DNA of 64,000 nucleotides from NCBI GenBank assembly GCA_963847665.1, contig CAWKAO010000002.1, positions 62,001 to 126,000 of the forward strand, written 5' to 3'. Shown here one piece after another: positions 38,465 to 47,964 of this stretch (position 1 is its first letter; every line of letters begins with the position of its first letter). The translations under genes and the position numbers were made by a program. The stretch is from CAWKAO01 sp963847665 (lineage in GTDB: Bacteria; Actinomycetota; Humimicrobiia; Humimicrobiales; Humimicrobiaceae). Under the pieces are notes generated by a model. The model searched no databases and was not told the DNA's origin. It saw nothing but the letters and a program-made list of their open reading frames with translations.

Positions 38465-41400
38465 ATGATAGAAAAAGTTTATATAGGTTATGACATAGGT
38501 GCGATCAGTGTAAACAGGGTCATCCTGAGCCAGGATGAAAAGATAATTGATGTAATGCCCTATACCAGGCATTACGGAGAACCGTTAAAACTGATGATCA
38601 GTGACATGCAGTACCTTTTAGATGATAAGGATATATCAGAGATCGCAGGGATCGTTTTTACAGGTTCGGGTGGAAAAAATCCTGCAAACCTTCTCGGTAC
38701 ACTTTTTGTAAACGAGATAGAAGCTATCACCAGTGCAATAAAATCCCTGTACCCGGACGTAAAAACAGTAATAGAAATTGGAGGGCAGGACTCCAAGTTC
38801 ATCGATCTCGAACTGGGAGACTATGCTATGAATGAGCTATGTGCTGCAGGGACCGGTTCTTTTTTAGACCAGCAGGCTTCACGTTTCAACCTGGGCATTG
38901 AAGAGTTCAGCCAGCTTGCATTGAAATCAGACAGCCCTTCTACAATCGCTGGAAGGTGCAGTGTCTTTGCAAAATCAGATATGATCCACCTCCAGCAGGA
39001 AGCTGCAAGTGATGAAGACATAGCTCTGGGTTTATGTTATGCGATGGCAAGAAGCTTCAGGTCAGGTATTGTAAAGGGGAAGAAATTTGAACCGCCGATA
39101 ATATTCTGTGGCGGTGTGTCTTTCAATGATGCCATGATAAGGGCGTTTGAAGATATCCTAAAGGAAAAAGTAATAGTTCCGGAAAACCGGGCTTCAATAG
39201 GTGCGATCGGCGCGTCTCTCAGTCTTTTAAAGAGCGATAAAAAGGGTTATTCGGTCAGGGATATGATCGCTAAGCTTTCAGGATTTCTTGAAGATTTTAA
39301 ATATACCAGGGAGACTTTTAAGCCTCTGAAAATATTAAAATCGACCCTACCTGAAAGCAATGAAAAGGCCTATCGATTTGGCGATCAGAAAGTAGATGCC
39401 TATATTGGTATCGATGTCGGTTCCATCAGTACAAATGTAGTTGCGATCGATAAAGATAAAAACCTTATTTCAAAAGTCTATCTCAGGACTTCAGGCAGGC
39501 CCATCGAAGCTGTGAGAAAGGGTATAGATATAATAGGTAAAGAGGTAGGGGATAAGCTGAATATCAAAGCTGTGGGCACCACCGGATCAGGAAGATACCT
39601 GATCGGGGATCTTGTAGGCGCCGATACCATAATCAATGAGATAACTGCACAGGCAACTGCTGCAGCTAATATAGACCCTTCTGTAGATACAATATTTGAG
39701 ATCGGGGGACAGGACTCCAAGTATATATCGCTTGCCGACGGTGTCATTGTAGATTTTGAGATGAACAAGATATGTGCTGCAGGCACAGGGTCCTTTCTCG
39801 AGGAGCAGTCTGAAAGATTTGACATTAAGATAGAAGATTTCGGCAGGCGTGCTCTTACAGCAAAATCACCATTAAACCTTGGTGAGAGATGTACGGTATT
39901 CATGGAGACAAACGTTTATTCCCATTACCAGAAGGGTGCAAACATTGAGGACATACTTGCGGGTCTGGCTTATTCGATAGCAATAAATTATATAAATAAG
40001 GTCGTTGCAAGGAAAAAGATTGGAAATAAGATCTTCTTCCAGGGAGCAGTCGCCTTCAACAGGTCAGTCGTCGCAGCATTTGAAAACTATCTCGGTAAAG
40101 CGATCATAGTCCCGGAAGACCATGAAGTGACAGGTGCAATAGGCACAGCAATACGGGCACTTGAAAACGCGCCGCAAAAAAGCCTGTTCAGGGGGTTTGA
40201 AAAAATATCAGGAATAAAATATACGCAGACATCCTTTGATTGTAATGGTTGTCCGAATGTATGCGAAATAAAAAAAGTCATGATAGAAGATTCAAAACCT
40301 CTTTTCTATGGTGGAAGGTGTGAAAAGTATGAAAAGAAAAAATCTGAAAAGACGAAACACACCGACCTGTTCCTGGAAAGAGATGAGGTGCTTTTAAACT
40401 CTTACAGACTATCTAAAAATGTATCAGGGGAAAATGCTGTTATTGGAAAATCAAAAGAAGATCAAGACAGGATTGAAGAGAAAATAAGAGTAGGTATCCC
40501 TTTTACGATGCTGACCTATGAGTTCTATCCGTTCTGGGAGGCATTTTTCACGGAGATGGGAATAGAAGTGGTCCTTTCGGATAAGACCAACAGAAAGACG
40601 ATAAATGATGGATTGGGTTATGTGATCGCAGAGACATGTTTCCCGATGAAGGTCGTTCTTGGACATATACAAAACCTTATCGATAAGAAAGTAGATTATG
40701 TATTTATCCCGAGTATCAGGGACATGCCATGTACTGAAAACAGGATTAAGGGTGAAAGGACCGGAAGTTATCCCTGTCCTTTTGTACAGGGCATCAGTTC
40801 ATTTGTAAAAGCCGCGATGAAGATAGAACCTGAAAAACTGCTTGACCCTCTTATCAATTTCAGTTTCAAGGAATATTTAAAAAACGACCAGCTTATGAGG
40901 CTTGGCAAAAGGCTAGGCGTAAATAAAAAACATATTGTCAGTGCAATAAAAGCAGCTTACAGGTCCCAGGAATATTTCTATAAGACTATAAGAGAGAATG
41001 GAAAAAAAGCGTATGAAGATCTTGGCGAGGACGAGATCGCAGCAGTGATAATCAGCAGGCCATACAACAGCTGTGATGCAAATATCAGTATGAACATACC
41101 GGGTAAGCTGAGGGATATTGGGATCCAGGCTATACCTATGGACTACCTGCCTCTTGATGATATAGACCTCTTCCATCACTGGCCGAACATGTACTGGGAA
41201 TTCGGGGACAGGATCCTGAGCGCTGTAGAGCTTATAAAAAAAGATAGAAGGCTTTATCCGGTATATATTACAAATTTCGGCTGTGGTCCCGATTCATTCA
41301 TATTGCAGTATTTCGAGCGTGTGATCGACAGGCCTTTCTTGAAAATTGAAATAGATGAGCACACTGCTGGTGCCGGAGTCATAACGAGATGCGAGGCATT

Positions 41401-42865
41401 TTCTGATTCCCTTCAAAATGTCAGAAAGCTGGAAAAGCTTCATGGAGTGGTAAAGCATGATTCTGGAATAAAGAAGGACCCTGTATTCAAGAGAAAGGAC
41501 AACAGGGTGATATACATACCTTATATGGGCGATGGAGCTTTTGCAATAGAGGCGACTTTTAGGTCTTCCGGGATCCCGGCTGAAGTGATGATGTCAGACG
41601 ATGAGACACTTGAGCTTGGAAGAAAACATACGCTTGGAAAAGAATGTTACCCGTTCATAATCACTACTGGGGACATTTTAAAGACTCTAAAACATAATGA
41701 CCCTGATAAATGCGCTTTCCTGATGCCGCTGACTCACGGGCCCTGCAGATTCGGACAGTATAACAAGATGCAGAAGATACTGATAGAAGAGCTTGGATAT
41801 CATAACGTGCCTATCATAGCGCCAGGCGCTCCTGAAAGTTCGCAGTTTTACAAAGAATACGATATGCAGGGGGCAAAAGGCGCAAGGCTACTCATGAGAG
41901 CCATGACAGGTGCTTTTACCGTTGATTATTTAAGCAAGTTTGCCAGGAATATAAGGCCCTTTGAGATCAATAAGGGTGATACTGACAGGATATACGACAC
42001 TTTTTTGAAAAGCTTATGTGATCTTATAGAAAATACCCAGAACAGTAATATGGTCAACGAACTTACTGAGCTTATAGATTCAGCCCACCTGGAATTTGAA
42101 AAGATACCCACAGAATATACCCCCAAACCGGTAATAGGGATAGTCGGGGAGATCTATGTCAGGAACCATCCGTTCAGCAATAATGAGGTCGCAAGAAAAA
42201 TAGAGGACCTTGGAGGAGTCGTTAGGATACCTGACTTTGCAGAATGGCCATACCATACCAATGCTACAAGCAAACTTGATATAAGCGTAAAGCAGAAAAA
42301 TATCTATTATAAGATACTGAAAAGCCTCAGGTTTTATGACAGGTCCTATAACGGAAACGGGACAAATGTCTTTAAGGATGATGTAAATATCACGGACCTT
42401 GCCAACCTTATTCCAGACCTGGCAAGGGGAGTGCGGTTCTTTATCGCCAACAGGTATTTTAACAGGGTCCTGAAGAAGACCCATCATCAGCTTGAAAGAC
42501 CCATAAGAAATTCAGGCCTTATAGACCTTCATGATGCAGACATTTATGAAGTCTGGGATAATGCTGAACCATATATTATCAAATGGTTCGGAGAAGCCGC
42601 ATTAAGCGTCGGAAAATCAATAGAATGGATAAAAAAGGGAGCAGACGGCATTGTGAATGTACTGCCCTTTACCTGTATGCCGGGAACAATGGTCACAGCT
42701 ATATCAAAGAGGATAAAAGAAGAATACAAGATCCCATGGTTAAACCTTGCATTTGACGGCCTGGAACAGGGTACTACAGAGACAAGACTTGAAGCTTTCA
42801 TGTTCCAGGCCAAGCAGCATAAAAAAGAGAAAGTCGACAAAAAACCTGATTCTAAGGTCAAATAG
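38465..42865 (+). CDS. Tandem-domain 2-hydroxyacyl-CoA dehydratase activase-like protein
   Basis: Very long protein (1,466 aa) of the acyl-CoA dehydratase activase (BadF/BadG/BcrA/BcrD) type. Two ASKHA ATPase domains lie at about residues 5-260 and 310-575. Both keep GGQDSK and the cysteines that hold the [4Fe-4S] cluster in HgdC: Cys126/Cys165 and Cys437/Cys476, the same 39-residue spacing in each. Next come a Cys cluster (DCNGCPNVC near residue 595), a DUF2229 region (about 675-900) and a long C-terminal region. Single-domain activases dimerise around one cluster, so this may be an intramolecular pseudo-dimer. Such proteins use ATP to drive low-potential electron transfer to a dehydratase, but no dehydratase gene is nearby. 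The frame is fully intact. Confidence 0.93.
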   Translation: MIEKVYIGYDIGAISVNRVILSQDEKIIDVMPYTRHYGEPLKLMISDMQYLLDDKDISEIAGIVFTGSGGKNPANLLGTLFVNEIEAITSAIKSLYPDVKTVIEIGGQDSKFIDLELGDYAMNELCAAGTGSFLDQQASRFNLGIEEFSQLALKSDSPSTIAGRCSVFAKSDMIHLQQEAASDEDIALGLCYAMARSFRSGIVKGKKFEPPIIFCGGVSFNDAMIRAFEDILKEKVIVPENRASIGAIGASLSLLKSDKKGYSVRDMIAKLSGFLEDFKYTRETFKPLKILKSTLPESNEKAYRFGDQKVDAYIGIDVGSISTNVVAIDKDKNLISKVYLRTSGRPIEAVRKGIDIIGKEVGDKLNIKAVGTTGSGRYLIGDLVGADTIINEITAQATAAANIDPSVDTIFEIGGQDSKYISLADGVIVDFEMNKICAAGTGSFLEEQSERFDIKIEDFGRRALTAKSPLNLGERCTVFMETNVYSHYQKGANIEDILAGLAYSIAINYINKVVARKKIGNKIFFQGAVAFNRSVVAAFENYLGKAIIVPEDHEVTGAIGTAIRALENAPQKSLFRGFEKISGIKYTQTSFDCNGCPNVCEIKKVMIEDSKPLFYGGRCEKYEKKKSEKTKHTDLFLERDEVLLNSYRLSKNVSGENAVIGKSKEDQDRIEEKIRVGIPFTMLTYEFYPFWEAFFTEMGIEVVLSDKTNRKTINDGLGYVIAETCFPMKVVLGHIQNLIDKKVDYVFIPSIRDMPCTENRIKGERTGSYPCPFVQGISSFVKAAMKIEPEKLLDPLINFSFKEYLKNDQLMRLGKRLGVNKKHIVSAIKAAYRSQEYFYKTIRENGKKAYEDLGEDEIAAVIISRPYNSCDANISMNIPGKLRDIGIQAIPMDYLPLDDIDLFHHWPNMYWEFGDRILSAVELIKKDRRLYPVYITNFGCGPDSFILQYFERVIDRPFLKIEIDEHTAGAGVITRCEAFSDSLQNVRKLEKLHGVVKHDSGIKKDPVFKRKDNRVIYIPYMGDGAFAIEATFRSSGIPAEVMMSDDETLELGRKHTLGKECYPFIITTGDILKTLKHNDPDKCAFLMPLTHGPCRFGQYNKMQKILIEELGYHNVPIIAPGAPESSQFYKEYDMQGAKGARLLMRAMTGAFTVDYLSKFARNIRPFEINKGDTDRIYDTFLKSLCDLIENTQNSNMVNELTELIDSAHLEFEKIPTEYTPKPVIGIVGEIYVRNHPFSNNEVARKIEDLGGVVRIPDFAEWPYHTNATSKLDISVKQKNIYYKILKSLRFYDRSYNGNGTNVFKDDVNITDLANLIPDLARGVRFFIANRYFNRVLKKTHHQLERPIRNSGLIDLHDADIYEVWDNAEPYIIKWFGEAALSVGKSIEWIKKGADGIVNVLPFTCMPGTMVTAISKRIKEEYKIPWLNLAFDGLEQGTTETRLEAFMFQAKQHKKEKVDKKPDSKVK

Positions 42866-42870
42866 TTTTT

Positions 42871-44085
42871 ATGGACAGACTTCAGAAAAGAACTTTAAAC
42901 GTCCTCTTTGTTGCATTTATCTGTTTTGGCATTGCATTTACCCTGATAGATCCCCTGATCCCTGTTATTTCAGCAAGACTTAATATCGGCTATGATAAGA
43001 TAGGCCTTATTCTTTTTGCAAGCTCCACTATCTCGCTCGGCGCAACATTTCTATCGGGCAGGTTTTCAGACAGATATGATATGAAAAAGATCATTGCAAC
43101 CGGGCTTGCGATACTGGTAATCGGTTTTTTTATTTATGGGATCTTTTTTGCACTGGTCACATTTATTCTCACAGTAATATTTTTCAAGATAGGCTGTGGG
43201 ATCCTGGACTCCAGCATCCATGCTTTTGTGTCAAAAGCATTTTCAGGCAAACATGGCCCTATATTCATTAAGCTTGATTTTTTCTGGTATATCGGTGCAA
43301 TACTGGGTCCTCTTCTGGTCAGTTTGTTTTTATTTTTAAAAGTTGATCCATCCTGGTTATTCCTTGGTTTTTCTGCAGTCTCTTTAATAGTATTGATTTA
43401 TTTTTTCACAAAGTGCCCTAAAAATTGTTTTTATGGGAAGGAAAAAAAACCTGAAGACATATCCGGAAGAATCCAGTATTTAAGAATAATCAGGAATCCT
43501 GTAATCGTTCTCTGCTGTATCGGATTATTTTTCTATGTTGGTATTTTTTCTATACTTTCAACATGGCTGACAACATATTTCAGTGATTTAAATATCGCTG
43601 TTTCGCTTGGTTCCGTCATACTTTCTGTGTTCTGGGCCTTTAATGCACTGGGAGTGGTTTTGACCGGATGGTTGTTAAAACGAAGCAATGAAGTAAGCCT
43701 GCTGATTATATTTGGATCGATCGGTTGTATAAGTGCTATAGCGTATGGCCTGATACCATCTATTTATATAAAGATAGTTTTTCTGGTATTGCAGGCAATA
43801 TTTTATTCCAGTTTCTTTCCTATGCTCAATGCGATAGCTGTTCATGAAGACACTGATCTATCAGGTACTATACTTGGAGTTACAATATCCACTGCAGTAA
43901 TAGGTCTTATAGTCTTCCAGCCCCTTACTGGTGTTATTGTCGAGTATTTTGGTCCAACTGGTATTAACTATCTTCTTATGGTCGCTGCTATATTAGCATT
44001 TATTTCATCAGTTTTTTTATACAGGTCTGTAACTTTAAAACATAAAACAGGTTTCAGGTTTTTTGATCATTCAGTAAAAAGATAG
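42871..44085 (+). CDS. MFS transporter
   Basis: Major facilitator superfamily permease of 404 aa with about twelve hydrophobic segments. The cytoplasmic loop 2-3 signature appears as GRFSDRYDMKKI. The start ATG is 5 bp after the activase stop and has only a weak ribosome site, so translational coupling is likely. Substrate unknown. Its 3' end overlaps the convergent SIMPL gene by 19 bp. Confidence 0.9.
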   Translation: MDRLQKRTLNVLFVAFICFGIAFTLIDPLIPVISARLNIGYDKIGLILFASSTISLGATFLSGRFSDRYDMKKIIATGLAILVIGFFIYGIFFALVTFILTVIFFKIGCGILDSSIHAFVSKAFSGKHGPIFIKLDFFWYIGAILGPLLVSLFLFLKVDPSWLFLGFSAVSLIVLIYFFTKCPKNCFYGKEKKPEDISGRIQYLRIIRNPVIVLCCIGLFFYVGIFSILSTWLTTYFSDLNIAVSLGSVILSVFWAFNALGVVLTGWLLKRSNEVSLLIIFGSIGCISAIAYGLIPSIYIKIVFLVLQAIFYSSFFPMLNAIAVHEDTDLSGTILGVTISTAVIGLIVFQPLTGVIVEYFGPTGINYLLMVAAILAFISSVFLYRSVTLKHKTGFRFFDHSVKR

Positions 44086-44855
44086 CCAACACTGATATTT
44101 GCAGTGACTTCTATCTCCTCTGGCAATATAGAAGGAGCTGCTACGTCCTGAGAAGCTACTTCGCCAAGTCCCTGGGTAGATTTAAAAACAATCGGTACAG
44201 AAGTCGAATTTTCACTGATGTAAAGTATATTCTGTATTTTGAGACCTAAAGATTGGGCAATAGCCAATGCTTTATCAGAAGCATCTCTTGTGGCTTCAGA
44301 CAGTGCATCTTTTTTTGCCTGTGCCTTTGTAGAGCCGGTAAGGTCAAATCCTATAGATGTGATAGTTGTCGTACCTGTCTCGGTAGCTTTTGCTATGATT
44401 TCTCCTATCTTTTTTAGATCTGTTGTCCTTGCCTCCATTATAGAGTTTACCCGATAGGCATATATCTCTGGAGGTGAATTGTCATTTTTATAATTATACA
44501 GGGGGTATAGTTCATAACCAGTCGTCTCTATTTTAAGGTTTTCTGCAGCAGTACTTTCTACTGCAGCAATAACTGAATCTGTTATTTTGCTGTTTTCATC
44601 AACAGCTTCCTGAGTCGTAGGCTTCTCAGTTTGGACAGAAAGACTTATGGATGCTTCATCAGGTACGACCTTTATTGTACCCTCTCCGCTGACATTTATG
44701 GTATTTTGCAGATCCTGGAGCGTCTTATCCTCGGTAAGTGTTATCTCAGGTATATCACTTGCAAGACAGCCAGAAGACAAAAGCACCGCTGCCAATAACA
44801 GTACAGATAAACTGGAAAATATAAAAAATAGTCTACCGCTTTTATTTTTTTTCAT
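44067..44855 (-). CDS. SIMPL-domain (DUF541) lipoprotein
   Basis: Exported lipoprotein of 262 aa: N-terminal hydrophobic helix ending in lipobox LLSSGC, then a SIMPL/DUF541 domain (INVSGEGTIKVVPDEASISL, YRVNSIMEARTTDLKKIGEI, KDALSEATRDASDKALAIA). The family is widespread and tied to oxidative or envelope stress; the molecular role is not known. The ATG at 44,855 with an AGGA site is preferred to an upstream TTG at 44,867. The gene ends inside the convergent MFS gene. Confidence 0.88.
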   Translation of the reverse strand: MKKNKSGRLFFIFSSLSVLLLAAVLLSSGCLASDIPEITLTEDKTLQDLQNTINVSGEGTIKVVPDEASISLSVQTEKPTTQEAVDENSKITDSVIAAVESTAAENLKIETTGYELYPLYNYKNDNSPPEIYAYRVNSIMEARTTDLKKIGEIIAKATETGTTTITSIGFDLTGSTKAQAKKDALSEATRDASDKALAIAQSLGLKIQNILYISENSTSVPIVFKSTQGLGEVASQDVAAPSILPEEIEVTANISVGYLFTE

Positions 44856-45162
44856 ATCATTCCTCAATTCGATTAATAAACATTATATAGAAAAATTATA
44901 TATTAAATATATTTCTTTTTAAACAGGCCATCCAAAAAGGGAAATAAGCCTGAAAGATTATTTATTCTAACTATTTTATCAATAAAAATTAAATTAATGT
45001 ATGTTTTTTTTATTAAAAATTATTTAATATTTTATATAACAATTAATGATTTTATATAGTTAATATATTTTTTAAATAAAGTATTGACATTTTATTAAAT
45101 TATTTAGTAAAATACAGTATAACATTTTAATTCTAACAATATTTAAAGAAAAGAGTTAAAAA
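44856..45162. other. AT-rich intergenic region before sigma factor gene
   Basis: About 300 bp of extremely AT-rich DNA between divergent genes, made of runs of T and A with no gene. It holds the sigma-gene promoter candidate near its right end and must carry the SIMPL promoter at its left end. No other structure was recognised. Confidence 0.6.
45084..45113 (+). promoter_or_regulatory. Sigma-70-type promoter of sigma factor gene
   Basis: TTGACA (45,084-45,089) and TAAAAT (45,108-45,113) are separated by 18 bp, about 50 bp before the sigma factor start. The -35 box is a perfect match and the -10 box 5 of 6. Confidence 0.65.
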
Positions 45163-45831
45163 ATGGAAAGCAATGTCGCAATAATATGGCAAAGTTATAA
45201 ACAGGGAGATGACCAGTATTATAGGGATAGATTGATCTCTAATTACAAACCTTTTTTAAAAGGCATAGTGAGCAGTGTTTATTCCAAATTACCAAGGGAA
45301 GTGGATATCATGGATATTGAAAGTTATGCTTACGTAGGATTGATCGATGCCATAAACAAATTCAACCCGAAGCGAAATATAAAGTTTGAGACATATGCAA
45401 GCTATAGGATCAAAGGTGCGATAGTGGACGGTATGAGAAAACAGGATTGGCTTTCAAGGACCCTGAGAACTCAAAACAATGCTATAGAGGAAGAGGAAAG
45501 TGGAAAAGAAAAGTTCAGTATGTTTTCAATCGATGATCCGAATTTCTATGATAAGAAAAGGGAAGAAAACGCAGACAGTGCGGGAAATATATTTGATCTC
45601 TATGCCTCTAAAACTTCAGATTTTGTAGACAAGGTAGAGAATAAGATGTTGTTAAAGGAAATACTAAAAAATCTTTCACCCCAGGGAAAAAAGATAGTAT
45701 ACCAATATTACTTCAAAGGAAAAAACTTTAAAGAAATCGGTAAGCTGCTCGGAATCACAGAATCACGTGTTTCACAGATCAACAAAAGCATCATTTTATC
45801 TTTAAGAAAAGAAATGAAGAAATCACTATAG
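45163..45831 (+). CDS. Sigma-28 (FliA/WhiG)-type RNA polymerase sigma factor
   Basis: Alternative sigma factor of 222 aa. Region 2 reads SYAYVGLIDAINKFNP then KFETYASYRIKGAIVDGMRK, followed by QDWLSRTLR, a combination typical of the FliA/WhiG/SigD class. Region 3 is short and charged. Region 4 has LSPQGKKIVYQYYFKGKNFK then the HTH EIGKLLGITESRVSQINKSI. No flagellar genes are nearby, so a developmental or stress regulon like that of WhiG is possible. A consensus housekeeping promoter lies upstream. Two small unknown genes follow on the same strand. Confidence 0.93.
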   Translation: MESNVAIIWQSYKQGDDQYYRDRLISNYKPFLKGIVSSVYSKLPREVDIMDIESYAYVGLIDAINKFNPKRNIKFETYASYRIKGAIVDGMRKQDWLSRTLRTQNNAIEEEESGKEKFSMFSIDDPNFYDKKREENADSAGNIFDLYASKTSDFVDKVENKMLLKEILKNLSPQGKKIVYQYYFKGKNFKEIGKLLGITESRVSQINKSIILSLRKEMKKSL

Positions 45832-45899
45832 TTTTTTGAAAATCTTCCGATATTAATAATAGTGATAAAAAAAATTCTATTTTTTTAAAGGATAAAAGA

Positions 45900-46103
45900 A
45901 TGATACAAAAAGATATCAGGGATGTCAGGACAAATCTTACCAGGTACATCAATAAATATAATGGAAGAAAGATCTATATCTCCAAGTATAACAAGATCAT
46001 AGGTGAACTTAAATTTTACAGTAACAAGGAAAAGGAGACCGTTAAACTTGATATAGCAAAAGAGATTATAAAAAATTATGATCCCGAACTTGATATGGTC
46101 TGA
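45900..46103 (+). CDS. Small hypothetical protein, Phd/YefM-like N-terminus
   Basis: A 67-aa basic protein starting at an ATG after AAAGGATA. The pattern DVRTNLTRYINKYNGRKIYISKYNKIIGEL recalls the DNA-binding fold of Phd/YefM antitoxins, in which a short helix is followed by two strands; I can see no toxin gene beside it. It lies 68 bp after the sigma factor gene and may share its transcript. The resemblance is by eye only, so function is unknown. Confidence 0.6.
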   Translation: MIQKDIRDVRTNLTRYINKYNGRKIYISKYNKIIGELKFYSNKEKETVKLDIAKEIIKNYDPELDMV

Positions 46104-46143
46104 TTTATATTATAAATACTTTAAGAAATAAGGGCTAAAAAAA

Positions 46144-46443
46144 ATGGAAACAGGCAGTTCAATAAAAGAAACCAGAGCAACCGAAATGGAAGCCCTTTTT
46201 TATTTTGAGTCAAAAAATTTTACTTCAGCAGAGAAACTGTTACTTCACAACTTAAAATGCAATACGAAGAGCCTCTTCACGTACGACCTACTTATAAGGA
46301 TATACCACGAAAAGAAAGACACGACTTCGTTAATATGGCTGTTAGGTGAAGGAATTAAGAACACGGAAAAGAAAGACTATTACAGGAAATTCCGTAAAAA
46401 TGTTATAGTATCAAAGCTTGCAACTGATTTCCTCAATATCTGA
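46144..46443 (+). CDS. Small hypothetical helical (TPR-like) protein
   Basis: A 99-aa protein predicted to be all-helical, with one or two degenerate TPR-like helical pairs (EMEALFYFESKNFTSAEKLL and SLFTYDLLIRIYHEKKDTTS). It has no signal or membrane segment. It follows the small Phd-like gene by 40 bp. It could be a protein-interaction partner in the sigma-factor cluster. No family recognised. Confidence 0.6.
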   Translation: METGSSIKETRATEMEALFYFESKNFTSAEKLLLHNLKCNTKSLFTYDLLIRIYHEKKDTTSLIWLLGEGIKNTEKKDYYRKFRKNVIVSKLATDFLNI

Positions 46444-46632
46444 TAATCTTAAAAAATACATCTATAAATACCAGATACATATCTGCATATTACAAAATCC
46501 CTGAATGAAATAATTGATTTTTTATTTTTTAGCAAATACGTTTATAATAATGTAAAGTCGGTTCTGTTATGGAGATCCTCAATTGATTTTGACTTTATTT
46601 ATATTTTTTATTATTGATTTTAGGGGTTTAAT

Positions 46633-47316
46633 ATGATACTTACACTTTTGGAAAAGATACAAAGGACTTCAGATTGTTATTCTTTTTTATTTAAACCCCA
46701 GGCTACCCTGACCTGGAAAGCAGGTCAGTTTATGCAGTTTTCTCTTCCGCATGAAAATCCGGATGACAGGGGTATAAACAGGTTTTTTACTATATGCTCG
46801 GCACCTCATGAAAAAGTGGTCATGATTACCACCAGGTATGCAGGTGAAAATTCCAGCACTTTTAAAAAAGGACTTCTTACTATTGAGAAAGGCGTACAGA
46901 TAACTGCCCTGGTGCCTCAGGGAGAATTTACTATTGAAGATGTTTCAAAAAGTTATGTACTTCTTGCGGGGGGCATAGGGATCACACCATTCCGGTCCAT
47001 CCTGTTGGATCTTGAACATAAGCAGGATCTTAATAAGACCAGTGTAGTTCTTTTATACAGCAATAGAAGTGGAGAGATCGTTTTTAAGGATGAATTTGAT
47101 CTTCTGGCAAACAATAATCCGTCCTTCAAGGTAAGATATATTATACACCCTGAAATGTGTGATCTTAACCTTATTAAAGTAGCAGTGCCTCATTATGACC
47201 AAAAGACTTTTTATATATCCGGACCTCCCGCGATGGTCAAAGCAATGGAAGAGGGTCTACGCAGTGATGGCCTCCTAGAGGAACAGTTAAAACTGGATTA
47301 TTTTCCAGGTTATTAG
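46633..47316 (+). CDS. FAD-dependent oxidoreductase, ferredoxin-NADP reductase fold
   Basis: Flavin reductase of 227 aa with the FNR-superfamily layout. The FAD motif is RFFTICSAP (RxYS-type), followed by GKE-like FKKGLLTIEKG, the pyridine-nucleotide motif LAGGIGITPFRSIL and the C-terminal FYISGPPAMVKAM. There is no C-terminal 2Fe-2S domain, so electrons must pass to a separate protein. The superoxide reductase and flavodiiron protein just downstream both need reductants and no rubredoxin gene is visible. It is therefore a plausible electron source for them. The start follows TTTTAGGGGTTTA. Confidence 0.9.
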   Translation: MILTLLEKIQRTSDCYSFLFKPQATLTWKAGQFMQFSLPHENPDDRGINRFFTICSAPHEKVVMITTRYAGENSSTFKKGLLTIEKGVQITALVPQGEFTIEDVSKSYVLLAGGIGITPFRSILLDLEHKQDLNKTSVVLLYSNRSGEIVFKDEFDLLANNNPSFKVRYIIHPEMCDLNLIKVAVPHYDQKTFYISGPPAMVKAMEEGLRSDGLLEEQLKLDYFPGY

Positions 47317-47520
47317 TTAAAGCTCATTTACATCTCTTTTTATCCTTAAGTCCCTCAGAATCGTTCATCACTAAAATATTTTTCTTCACATAATTGGGTG
47401 AAATTATTATTAGTTAATAATAAAAATTATTTCGGTATTATACAGAGTCTTGAAGACATGATATGAAAAAAGATATAATGTTAATAATAGATAAAAAACT
47501 GACAGTAGAAGGAGAACGAA

Positions 47521-47895
47521 ATGACTGAACGATCACAGATCTATAAATGTGAAGTCTGCGGGAATATAGTAGAAATGCTTCACACAGGGATTGGGGAGCT
47601 TGTGTGTTGCGGCCAGCCCATGAAACTTTATAAAGAGAATACGACTGATGCGGCAGTTGAAAAACATATTCCTGTTGTGTCAAAGACAGAAAATGGCATC
47701 CTTGCAAAAGTCGGAAGCGTAGCTCACCCGATGGAGGAAAGCCATTATATCGAGTGGATAGAAGTCCTGTCCGGGGATAAGGCACACAGGCAGTTTTTAA
47801 AACCGGGGCAGTCTCCCGAAGCTATGTTCTGTATTGAAAGTGATGATATAACTGTGCGAGAATACTGTAATCTGCATGGACTATGGAAAAAATAA
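47521..47895 (+). CDS. dfx: Desulfoferrodoxin (2Fe superoxide reductase)
   Basis: Superoxide reductase of 124 aa that reduces superoxide to peroxide without releasing oxygen. The N-terminal desulforedoxin centre has Cys10, Cys13, Cys29 and Cys30. The catalytic iron site has His49, His69, His75, Cys116 and His119, with Glu47 and Lys48 as in the Desulfovibrio enzyme. All ligands are conserved. A GAAGGAGAA site precedes the ATG. It lies 69 bp before the flavodiiron protein gene. Confidence 0.97.
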   Translation: MTERSQIYKCEVCGNIVEMLHTGIGELVCCGQPMKLYKENTTDAAVEKHIPVVSKTENGILAKVGSVAHPMEESHYIEWIEVLSGDKAHRQFLKPGQSPEAMFCIESDDITVREYCNLHGLWKK

Positions 47896-47964
47896 TAATT
47901 TAATAATAGATCTGATTTAAAGAAGTAATTTTTTTAAAGCACTCTATAGAAGGTGTGATATTAG

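Noticed and set aside
47463..47528. 22-codon frame before the desulfoferrodoxin gene
   Set aside because: Too short, no ribosome site, and it overlaps the next start; probably chance.
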